In this document: piece after piece, positions 1 through 6,973 of the stretch
How positions within the stretch are numbered: the first letter of the stretch is position 1
How the letters are laid out: each line of letters opens with the position of its first letter
Assembly (NCBI GenBank): GCA_003139735.1
Contig: PLGA01000353.1
Location: 2,561 to 9,533, forward strand
Length of the DNA: 6,973 nt
Source: Bryobacterales bacterium
Lineage (GTDB): Bacteria; Acidobacteriota; Terriglobia; Bryobacterales; Bryobacteraceae
Direction of reading: 5' to 3'
Program-made: the position numbers and the translations under genes
The notes under the pieces: model-generated
Database searches by the model: none
The model's input: the letters and a program-made list of their open reading frames with translations, nothing else
What the model was told of the DNA's origin: nothing

Positions 1-551
1 AGGAAATAGCGGTCGTGGCTCACCACCACGCTGGCGAACGGCGCCGTTGCGAGCAGCTTCTCAAGCCACAGAATGCCTTCCAGGTCGAGATGGTTGGTGG
101 GCTCGTCCAGAAACAGCAGATCGGGCTGCGCCGCCAGTTCGCGCGCGATGGCCAGGCGCCGCTTCCATCCGCCGGAGAGCGATTCCGCCAGCGCCGAGCC
201 GTCCGTGAACCCCGCGCGGCCCAGGGTGAGGTTGATGCGCGCGGCGCGTTCCAGAGGCTCCAGGCGCTCTGCGGCAATTGGCTCCGCAATGATTTCGGCC
301 ACCGTCTTGCCGGCTGGGAAAACCGCGTCCTGCGGCACGTAGCCCACGCGCGTGTCGCGGCGCATGGAAACGGCCCCGGAATCGGGCTCCAGGCGGCCGG
401 ACAGAATCTTGAGAAGCGTGGTTTTCCCGGAGCCGTTGCGGCCAATCAAGCCCAAGCGCTCGCCCTCGGAAATTCCCAGCGAGATGTTTTCGAACAGCGT
501 CCGCGAGCTGAAGCTCTTGGAGAGCGCCGTGCAGCTTTCGAGAAGGGCCAT
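1..551 (-). CDS. ABC-F family ATPase (Uup-like), N-terminal part, cut by the left edge
   Basis: The reading frame from the ATG at 551-549 gives 183 complete codons before the window ends. They form one whole nucleotide-binding domain: Walker A GRNGSGKTT (residues 37-45), Q-loop Q74, signature LSGGWKRRLAIARE (125-138), Walker B LLFLDEPTNHLD (145-156) and the H-switch VVVSHDRYF (175-183). DEPTNHLD followed by SHDRYF, with no membrane segment, is the hallmark of ABC-F proteins. These are soluble two-NBD ATPases that act at the ribosome and do not transport substrates. The LSGGW signature and the WLE after Walker B favour the Uup branch over EttA. The second NBD and linker should lie beyond the left edge. 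The start is fixed by an in-frame TAG (563-561) that is also the stop of the upstream permease; the 9-nt gap implies cotranscription. No strong ribosome binding site is visible. The stretch between Q-loop and signature is only about 50 residues. A transporter ATPase serving the neighbouring permeases is less likely on motif grounds. Confidence 0.9.
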   Translation of the reverse strand, partial: MALLESCTALSKSFSSRTLFENISLGISEGERLGLIGRNGSGKTTLLKILSGRLEPDSGAVSMRRDTRVGYVPQDAVFPAGKTVAEIIAEPIAAERLEPLERAARINLTLGRAGFTDGSALAESLSGGWKRRLAIARELAAQPDLLFLDEPTNHLDLEGILWLEKLLATAPFASVVVSHDRYF

Positions 552-560
552 CAGTCCGCG

Positions 561-1811
561 CTACTCATAGCGGAGGGCTTCCACCGGGTCCAGACGCGCG
601 GCTTTCACGGCGGGCCAGACGCCGAAGAACACGCCCACCGCCACCGATACGCTGAAGCCCGTAACCACCGCCCACAACGGCACCTTGGACGGCAGCGAGG
701 GGACCAGCGCCCCCAGCGCCATGGTGATCATCACCGCGATCGCAATGCCGAGCATGCCGCCCGCGCCGGTGAGCGCCATGGCCTCCACCAGAAACTGCCC
801 GATGATATCCCGCCTGCGCGCGCCGAGCGCCTTGCGTACGCCTATTTCACGCGTCCGCTCCGTGACGCTCACCAACATCACGTTCATCACGCCGATGCCG
901 CCCACCAGCAGTCCCAGGCCGGAAATGGCGATCGCCACCAGGCCGATCAGGCCCGTGATCTGGTCGAACTGCTGGATGATCTGGTCGGGCGTGGAGATGG
1001 CAAAATCGTCCGCCGCGTCGCTGGCCAGATGGCGGACCCGGCGCATGGCCCCGCGCACTTCGTCAAAGGCCTCGTCGCGTATGCCGCGCTTGGCTTTGGC
1101 CGTGATAAAGAAATTGTCCACCTGCGGATAACGGTTTTCCGCGGTGCGCAGCGGGAAGACGATGGCGTCGTCCTGGCCGTTTTCGCCGAAAAAGCCGCCT
1201 TTGGCTTTGGCGTACACGCCGATGACGATGTACTCCGCCCCATCGATCATCACCGGGCGCTCCAGCGCTTTCCCGTCCGGGAAGAGCGAATCGGCCACGT
1301 TCGCGCCGATCAGGATCACGTGAGCGGCGCGCTGGTTCTCCTCCGGCGTAAAGTATCGGCCAGAGGAGAAATCGCGCGGCGCGATGTCCTCCATGTCCGG
1401 CGCCAGACCGGCCAGGTTAATGGTGTCGGTCTCGAAACCCGGCACGCGCGCCGTGATGGGGTTGCCATCCACCACCGCGGGAACCATTAACTCCAGGCCC
1501 ACGGCTTCCACCGACGGGCACGTCTTCTCGATGTAGTCGGCGTATTCCGGCTTCATGGAGCGGCGCTTGCGTTCCTTGATGGGAGCGGGCTGGCCGGGGT
1601 CGCCGGACGTCTTGGACACGAAGATATTGTCCGGGCCCAACTCCTGGAAGAACACCACCACGCCTTCCCGCAAGCCGGTCAGCAGCGAGGCCACCGTCAC
1701 CACCGTGGTGATCCCGATCACGATTCCGAGGATGGTCAGCAGCGAGCGGAAGCGATGCGTCCACACGCCCTCAATCGCGATTTGAATGTTCTCCGATGCG
1801 CTGACGTTCAT
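561..1811 (-). CDS. MacB/FtsX-type ABC transporter permease (copy 1)
   Basis: This is a 416-residue inner-membrane protein of the MacB/LolC/FtsX type, normally part of an exporter that uses cytoplasmic ATP hydrolysis to drive work on the periplasmic side. TM1 spans about 22-45 (FRSLLTILGIVIGITTVVTV). A periplasmic MacB_PCD-like domain follows (about 46-280), then three C-terminal TM segments (about 285-312, 338-368, 378-400) forming the FtsX domain. The cytoplasmic loop motif VSVTERTREIGVRKALGA (315-332) and the terminal AARLDPVEALR are diagnostic of the family. Length is usual for a stand-alone permease without a fused ATPase. The ATG at 1811 lies 3 nt after the stop of the upstream permease gene; a weak GGAA lies just upstream. 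It is 9 nt from the ABC-F gene downstream. It resembles its neighbour closely in TM1 and the FtsX domain but little in the periplasmic domain, so the two are probably heterodimer partners. The substrate cannot be read from the sequence. Confidence 0.93.
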   Translation of the reverse strand: MNVSASENIQIAIEGVWTHRFRSLLTILGIVIGITTVVTVASLLTGLREGVVVFFQELGPDNIFVSKTSGDPGQPAPIKERKRRSMKPEYADYIEKTCPSVEAVGLELMVPAVVDGNPITARVPGFETDTINLAGLAPDMEDIAPRDFSSGRYFTPEENQRAAHVILIGANVADSLFPDGKALERPVMIDGAEYIVIGVYAKAKGGFFGENGQDDAIVFPLRTAENRYPQVDNFFITAKAKRGIRDEAFDEVRGAMRRVRHLASDAADDFAISTPDQIIQQFDQITGLIGLVAIAISGLGLLVGGIGVMNVMLVSVTERTREIGVRKALGARRRDIIGQFLVEAMALTGAGGMLGIAIAVMITMALGALVPSLPSKVPLWAVVTGFSVSVAVGVFFGVWPAVKAARLDPVEALRYE

Positions 1812-1814
1812 AGT

Positions 1815-3089
<1,275 letters not shown>

Positions 3090-5240
3090 CTATATTTCAG
3101 GATAGCGTAACGGCCGCTTCACGCCGCTCTTTTCCACTTCGTCCAGAAGAAGCGAGAGACGCGCGGCGGCGCCGGTGCGTCCGCCAAAACGCAGAGCGTT
3201 GTAGGCCGAGGTGAACTCGGCGACGGCGGCGGCCATGGCGCCGTGGGGCAGTGTGGCGGCGAACTCGACGGGAGTGAACCATGCGGGCTTCTGGAAGCCC
3301 TGGCGCTTCAAAACGTGGAGCATCCGCTGGTAGAGCATGGTGGCGTCGCCCACATCGGCCTGGCCCCGGCGGACGCGTTTGACGCGGCGGCGCATGCGTA
3401 GCAGACGGATGAGGGGCGGCGCCGCCAGCCAGATCCAAAGGGCCACGCCCACCGATACGAAAATGGAGACGGTCACGCGCCTGGTCATGGCCGCCGTCGA
3501 GGTGCGCCACGCCGCCTCCACAGCCGCGGCGGCATCGTACCAGCGGATGCCTATACCGCGCGCGCCCTGCTCCATGCGGTCGGCCAATGCCCCTTGGCGC
3601 CCTACGTCGTAGCCCAGGACCCAGTTCTGCCAGAAGGTCTGTGCGGCGTCCAGATACAGCCCCAGCGTGGTCACGAATGCGAAGGAGCGGACGCCGGGAG
3701 CGGCCGGAGTTGGGTCGAACGTGGACCAGCCAAAGCCTGGAATCCAAGCCTCCACCCAGCTATGCGCGTCCGAGGCCCGCACCACCCAGAGGTCCGTAAT
3801 GGGATTATATTCACCGCCCAGGAAGCCAGTGACGATCCGCGCCGGTATGCCTGCCGTGCGCAGCAAGACGGTCATGGCGGAGGCGAAGTACTCGCAATGG
3901 CCCTGCTTGCGGTGAAACAGGAAGTCGGCCAGAGGATCGGCTGGTTCGCGCTTCGGAAGCTGCAGCGTATACCCGTAATCGCGGCGCAGGGTCGCCTCGA
4001 TGCCGCGCGCCTGTTCCAGATCCGTGGCAGCCGGCCCCGCCATGGCGCGCGCCAATGCGGGAATTCGCCCGTCCAGATGCGAGGGCAGTTGCAGGTTGCG
4101 CTCGCGATCCGCCAAGCCCAGCACCGGCGGAGGATAGAGCGGCGGCGAAGACCCGGGCGGACTTTCAAGGACGCTGTACGCGTCGTAGTGAAATCCTTGC
4201 GGGATAGGGTAATCCAGACTGTAGCTGGCGCCTTCCGTGCGGACCAGGTAAGGGGCGCTCAGATCGACCTTCTCCGGGACGCCGGCGAAAAAAAGCGTGC
4301 CGGCCTGGATGGCGTCGAAAGCCACGTGATACTCCAGGCGCCGTCCGCGTTCGAAGACCTTCCGCCCAAGGTCGGCCTGCCCATCCTCCACCGCGATGCG
4401 CGTCTTGCGGGCGTCCGTATTGGCCCAGCGCCAGCCGTCGAAATCGGCCAGCGACCCGCCGCGCCACCTCAGGACGCCGGGCGGCGCATCGCCGAAGATG
4501 CGAACGTGCATCACAGGCCTGGAATCGTTCTCGATTGCGCCGGTTAGCCCGAGGTTCACCTGGTCCGCGAAGCCCGGAAACAAGGCATGCCGGGCGAAAC
4601 GCGATAAGGCCGCGTCCGCCGTGCGCGGCAGGACCAGAAACATGGCGGCCGTAAGCCCCATGATTCCCACCGCGATGAAACCTGCCAGCAGCGCCAGGCG
4701 TGCGTGGAATCTCCGCAATCCGTCGCGCGCCGTAGTCGCCGCGGCGCGCTCGGTCGAGCGCCGGATTTCCGCGCCCGTCAGCGCCGCGATGGCGAAGAAC
4801 AGATACAGCGCCAGCGCCAGGAAGAACTTGAGATCGATAGAGAGCAGGGCGGCGGCCAGCAACTCGATCATGGCGATCGCCGCCAGGTACAGGTAGTCGC
4901 GGCCGGTCTTCGAGGTGAGCGCCTTCATAACCACCAGAAAGAACGCCAGGTGTATCGCCGCCGCCAGCAGCTCGCGCGAAATCAGGAAGCAATCGAGCAG
5001 AAAGAACGCCGCGTAAATCGCCGTAATCACCGTGACCGCGCGCTCGGACAAATCGAAGCGCGGGAAACCCGCCACCATCAATCCGCGCAAAGCCAGGCCG
5101 GCGGTGGTGAGCGCGATGGTGGGGAGGTCCAGGTATCCCGAACCCGCCACCGCCAGAAATCCGCTGGCCACCAGCCCCAGCAGGGCGAACTGGAAGAACC
5201 GCTCCACCGAAACCGAGACGCTCGCGTCCGAACGCGGCAT
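3090..5240 (-). CDS. TgpA-like membrane-anchored transglutaminase-like protein
   Basis: This 716-residue protein has the TgpA architecture. The N-terminal membrane block has about six or seven TM helices (between about 14 and 204; DUF3488/TgpA_N-like). A large periplasmic region follows, containing VNLGLTGAIENDSRPVMHVRI and the LADFDGWRW motif typical of this family (about 228-272). The papain-like transglutaminase core is at about 400-515. The triad is visible: Cys449 in QGHCEYFASAM, His493 in SDAHSWVEAW and Asp509 in STFDPTPA. A single TM helix lies near 590-612, then a basic stretch and a cytoplasmic DUF4129-like tail (about 630-705, YQRMLHVLKRQGF and TPVEFAATL). An intact triad predicts a thiol enzyme acting on periplasmic proteins or peptides, as transglutaminase or protease; the substrate is unknown. 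It is the first gene of the leftward block. The ATG at 5240 is preceded by AAGG with short spacing. The MoxR ATPase and DUF58 genes that often accompany this family are not in the window. Confidence 0.93.
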   Translation of the reverse strand: MPRSDASVSVSVERFFQFALLGLVASGFLAVAGSGYLDLPTIALTTAGLALRGLMVAGFPRFDLSERAVTVITAIYAAFFLLDCFLISRELLAAAIHLAFFLVVMKALTSKTGRDYLYLAAIAMIELLAAALLSIDLKFFLALALYLFFAIAALTGAEIRRSTERAAATTARDGLRRFHARLALLAGFIAVGIMGLTAAMFLVLPRTADAALSRFARHALFPGFADQVNLGLTGAIENDSRPVMHVRIFGDAPPGVLRWRGGSLADFDGWRWANTDARKTRIAVEDGQADLGRKVFERGRRLEYHVAFDAIQAGTLFFAGVPEKVDLSAPYLVRTEGASYSLDYPIPQGFHYDAYSVLESPPGSSPPLYPPPVLGLADRERNLQLPSHLDGRIPALARAMAGPAATDLEQARGIEATLRRDYGYTLQLPKREPADPLADFLFHRKQGHCEYFASAMTVLLRTAGIPARIVTGFLGGEYNPITDLWVVRASDAHSWVEAWIPGFGWSTFDPTPAAPGVRSFAFVTTLGLYLDAAQTFWQNWVLGYDVGRQGALADRMEQGARGIGIRWYDAAAAVEAAWRTSTAAMTRRVTVSIFVSVGVALWIWLAAPPLIRLLRMRRRVKRVRRGQADVGDATMLYQRMLHVLKRQGFQKPAWFTPVEFAATLPHGAMAAAVAEFTSAYNALRFGGRTGAAARLSLLLDEVEKSGVKRPLRYPEI

Positions 5241-5286
5241 ATGCCTTCATTTTAACCGTACCTTCGGACGCTACACTGAAATATAG
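5241..5286. promoter_or_regulatory. Divergent intergenic region with promoters for both flanking genes
   Basis: Only 46 bp separate the start codons of the leftward transglutaminase gene and the rightward ACT-domain gene, so both promoters must lie here or extend into the genes. The stretch is clearly more AT-rich than its surroundings. Possible -10 elements are TAAAAT on the minus strand (5254-5249) and TACACT on the plus strand (5272-5277). Both lie so close to the start codons that the transcripts would have almost no leader. Neither has a good -35 at standard spacing. A small bulged inverted repeat occupies 5257-5270. The regulatory role follows from position; the individual elements are weak. 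Confidence 0.45.
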
Positions 5287-5946
5287 ATGGGCAACCAGAC
5301 GATCGGCCTGATGGTGGAGGCTGCGGACAAGACCGGCCTGCTGCATCTGCTCACGGGGGTGATCGCCCGGCGCGGCGGCGATATCGTCTCCGTCGAGATC
5401 CTCGAGAACCGCCCCACCGACGCCCGCACGTATTTCGAGATCGCCCTCCCGGGAAGTCCCGAAGAGTTGGTGGAAGATCTGCGCAGCCTTCCCATCGTGC
5501 GCCGCGTAGAGGTGGTCAAGACGCTGGCCACGATCTACGGTAAGCGCATTATTATCATGGGCGGCGGCGCGCAAGTGGGGCAGGTGGCCATCGGCGCCGT
5601 CTCCGAGGCGGACCGGCACAACATCCGCGGCGAACACATCTCGGTGGACACGATTCCTTTGGTGGGCGAGCAGAAGCTGGCCGACGCCGTGCGCGCCGTG
5701 GCCCGTCTGCCGCGCGCCAAAGCCATTGTGCTGGCGGGATCGCTGATGGGCGGCGAAATTGAAGCCGCCGTGCGGGAGGTGCGCCAGGCGGGACTCCTGG
5801 TGATCAGTCTGAATATGGCCGGCAGCGTTCCGGACGCCGCCGATCTGGTGGTAACGGACCCGGTTCAGGCCGGCGTGATGTGCGTGATGGCGATCGCCGA
5901 CACCGCCAAGTTCGACCTCGAGCGCTTGAAGCGCAGGGTGTTCTAG
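5287..5946 (+). CDS. ACT-domain protein with conserved C-terminal domain (DUF5612-like), putative amino-acid-responsive regulator
   Basis: This is a 219-residue soluble protein. Residues 1-80 fit an ACT domain: an N-terminal beta strand (TIGLMVEAADKTGLLHLLTG), a helix, then GGDIVSVEILE and a second strand/helix pair, ending RRVEVVKTLATIYG. ACT domains bind small effectors, usually amino acids. Residues 86-219 form a second domain with a glycine-rich IIIMGGGAQVGQV (88-100), then SEADRHNIRGEHISVDTIPL (106-125), VLAGSLMGG (148-156) and SLNMAGSVPDAADLVVTDPV (174-193). I associate this domain, from memory, with DUF5612, found next to ACT domains mainly in archaea; the enzymatic or regulatory role is not established. 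There is no DNA-binding domain, signal peptide or TM segment. The ATG at 5287 follows ATATAG with no Shine-Dalgarno sequence. The TAG stop is followed two codons later by an in-frame TAA. It is divergent from the transglutaminase gene and convergent with carB, so it is probably monocistronic. Confidence 0.85.
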   Translation: MGNQTIGLMVEAADKTGLLHLLTGVIARRGGDIVSVEILENRPTDARTYFEIALPGSPEELVEDLRSLPIVRRVEVVKTLATIYGKRIIIMGGGAQVGQVAIGAVSEADRHNIRGEHISVDTIPLVGEQKLADAVRAVARLPRAKAIVLAGSLMGGEIEAAVREVRQAGLLVISLNMAGSVPDAADLVVTDPVQAGVMCVMAIADTAKFDLERLKRRVF

Positions 5947-5988
5947 ACGTCTTAAAAGGCGGCTAGCACGTCGTTGACAGAGAAGGTC

Positions 5989-6009
5989 CGTCCCACGGGT
6001 ATGTGGACG
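5989..6009. terminator. Possible hairpin between convergent genes
   Basis: In the 100-bp spacer between the ACT-domain gene and the carB 3' end, CGTCCCAC (5989-5996) pairs with GTGGACG (6003-6009). This gives seven base pairs with one bulged C (5994) around a six-base loop. The position suits a shared terminator for convergent genes. A T-tract is absent on the plus strand, and only a short pyrimidine run (TTCTCT) follows on the minus strand, so an intrinsic terminator is only weakly supported. Confidence 0.28.
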
Positions 6010-6046
6010 CAGCCCACGGTGGAAGGGTTCGTGCTGACGCGCGGCG

Positions 6047-6973
6047 CTACTGGACCGTCTTGGCCTGGTGGATTTCCTGCAAGTTCCACACCCGGATTGG
6101 GTCGCGCCTGCGCGCGTCAACGGCGTCGGCGGCGGCGCGCGCTCCGCTCATCGTCGTGATGCAGGGGACGCGATACGTCACGGCGCTGCGGCGGATCGAT
6201 TTTTCGTCCAGGAATGCGGGCGCGCCGGTGGTGGTATAGATGGCCAGTTGAATGGCGCCGCCCTTGAGCAGGTCCACCACGTTCGGACGGCCTTCGTTCA
6301 CCTTGAACACCACCCGGCACTGCAGGCCGGCGTTGCGCAAAGTGGCGGCCGTGCCGCGCGTGGCCACCAGGCTGAAGCCCAGGCCCGCGAAACGCCGGGC
6401 GATGTCCACGGCCTCCGGCTTGTGACGGTCGTTCACGCTCAGAAACACCGTGCCATGGTCGGGCAGCGGGGCCCCGGCGCTGATCTGCGCCTTCAGAAAG
6501 GCCTCCCCGAAGTTGATCCCCACGCCCATCACCTCGCCCGTGGAGCGCATTTCCGGGCCGAGCGCCGGGTCCACCCCGTGGAACTTGTTGAAGGGGAATA
6601 CCGGCGACTTGACAAAAATCTGCGGCGCCGGCAAGGTCCCCGATGTCCGCCCGCCGGTCAGATGCGCATAGTCCGCCAGCTTCCGCCCCCACATCAGCCC
6701 CACCGCGATCTTGGGCAGCGGCACGCCGGTCGCCTTGCTCACGTAGGGCACGGTCCGCGAGGCGCGCGGGTTCACTTCGAGCACGTACACCACGCCGTTC
6801 TGAATCGCGTACTGCACGTTCATCAGGCCGATGACGTTCAGCGCACGCGCCAGCCGCACGGTGTAATCTTCGATGGTGAGGACGTTCGCGGCAGCCAGCG
6901 ATTGCGGCGGCAACACGCAGGAACTGTCGCCGGAATGCACGCCCGCCTCCTCGATATGCTCCATGATGCCGGC
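6047..6973 (-). CDS. carB: Carbamoyl-phosphate synthase large subunit, C-terminal 308 residues, cut by the right edge
   Basis: The frame is open from the right edge (AGI then MEHIEEAGVHSGDSSCVLPP) to the TAG at 6049-6047. The Met at 6964 is internal, not the start. The fragment matches the last quarter to third of CarB, which makes carbamoyl phosphate from bicarbonate, glutamine-derived ammonia and two ATP for pyrimidine and arginine synthesis. Visible parts are the end of the second ATP-grasp domain, with the metal-binding EVNPRASRTVP (fragment residues 66-76), then KATGVPLPKIAVG and LGPEMRSTGEVMGV. The C-terminal methylglyoxal-synthase-like allosteric domain begins near residue 173 (HGTVFLSV), with ATRGTAATL, FKVNEGRPN and IRRSAVTYRVPCITT. 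The end NLQEIHQAKTVQ aligns with the normal CarB C-terminus, so the gene is not truncated at this side. The effector site has a Tyr (fragment residue 246, IYTTTG) where E. coli has Asn. The promoter, N-terminus and any carA lie outside the window. Confidence 0.97.
   Translation of the reverse strand, partial: AGIMEHIEEAGVHSGDSSCVLPPQSLAAANVLTIEDYTVRLARALNVIGLMNVQYAIQNGVVYVLEVNPRASRTVPYVSKATGVPLPKIAVGLMWGRKLADYAHLTGGRTSGTLPAPQIFVKSPVFPFNKFHGVDPALGPEMRSTGEVMGVGINFGEAFLKAQISAGAPLPDHGTVFLSVNDRHKPEAVDIARRFAGLGFSLVATRGTAATLRNAGLQCRVVFKVNEGRPNVVDLLKGGAIQLAIYTTTGAPAFLDEKSIRRSAVTYRVPCITTMSGARAAADAVDARRRDPIRVWNLQEIHQAKTVQ

Noticed and set aside
1..551. Reading the ATPase as the energising subunit of the adjacent permeases
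   Set aside because: Its signature, Walker B context and H-switch are those of ABC-F proteins, which have no transport role in known cases. Adjacency alone is not enough.
15..1490. 491-codon open frame on the plus strand, antisense to the ABC-F and permease copy 1 genes
   Set aside because: The translation is rich in His, Arg, Gln and Ala with no domain-like pattern. It is explained by GC-rich codon bias of the real minus-strand genes, which carry clear family motifs.
3594..4547. 317-codon open frame on the plus strand within the transglutaminase gene
   Set aside because: It is antisense to the catalytic domain, which shows an intact Cys-His-Asp triad. No motif or plausible start context is present.
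4165..6120. 651-codon open frame on the minus strand crossing the transglutaminase, the divergent spacer and the ACT gene
   Set aside because: It runs out of frame through three real features, including an intergenic promoter region, with low-complexity Arg/Gly/His composition.
5974..6159. TTGACA at 5974-5979 as a -35 promoter element and a short plus-strand frame after it
   Set aside because: No acceptable -10 sits 16-18 bp downstream (GGGTAT at 17 bp is poor). A transcript would run antisense into carB with no recognisable product.
6047..6964. Treating the Met codon at 6964 as the start of a 305-residue gene
   Set aside because: The frame continues to the window edge (AGI before MEHIEEAGVHSGDS), and this is a conserved internal CarB motif, so the gene is a fragment of a roughly 1,070-residue protein.

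Overview
The window is high-GC bacterial chromosome, densely packed and without mobile elements, RNA genes or CRISPR arrays. It reads as a core or housekeeping region. The mix of tandem MacB-type permeases, a TgpA-type transglutaminase and a strongly GC-biased codon third position would fit an acidobacterial (Solibacter/Bryobacter-like) or similar soil or environmental genome. That placement is inference from gene style, since no taxonomic marker is present.

Layout: one tight four-gene block runs leftward on the minus strand from 5240 to the left edge. It holds a membrane-anchored TgpA-like transglutaminase (5240-3090), a MacB/FtsX-type ABC permease (3089-1815), a second such permease (1811-561), and the first nucleotide-binding domain of an ABC-F (Uup-like) ATPase (551 to the edge, truncated). 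The gaps between stop and start codons are 0, 3 and 9 nt, so the four genes are almost certainly one transcription unit. A 46-bp divergent spacer (5241-5286) separates this block from a rightward gene (5287-5946) for a two-domain protein. That protein has an N-terminal ACT domain and a conserved C-terminal domain that I associate, from memory, with DUF5612. A convergent spacer of about 100 bp (5947-6046), with a possible hairpin, follows. The right edge holds the C-terminal 308 codons of carB (carbamoyl-phosphate synthase large subunit) on the minus strand, ending at 6047.

How the genes may work together: the two permeases are diverged tandem duplicates and probably form a heterodimeric MacB/LolCDE-like exporter, but no dedicated LolD/MacB-type ATPase or membrane-fusion protein is visible. 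The adjacent ATPase is ABC-F, a ribosome-associated class with no known transport role. The TgpA-like protein has a complete Cys-His-Asp triad on the periplasmic side, so the block joins an envelope enzyme to an envelope export permease. The ACT-domain protein and carB relate to amino-acid and nucleotide metabolism, but they are convergent and not in one operon.

The least ordinary elements are the ACT plus DUF5612-like protein and the permease pair lacking its own ATPase. I see no clear evidence of a new defence, mobile or RNA-based system.
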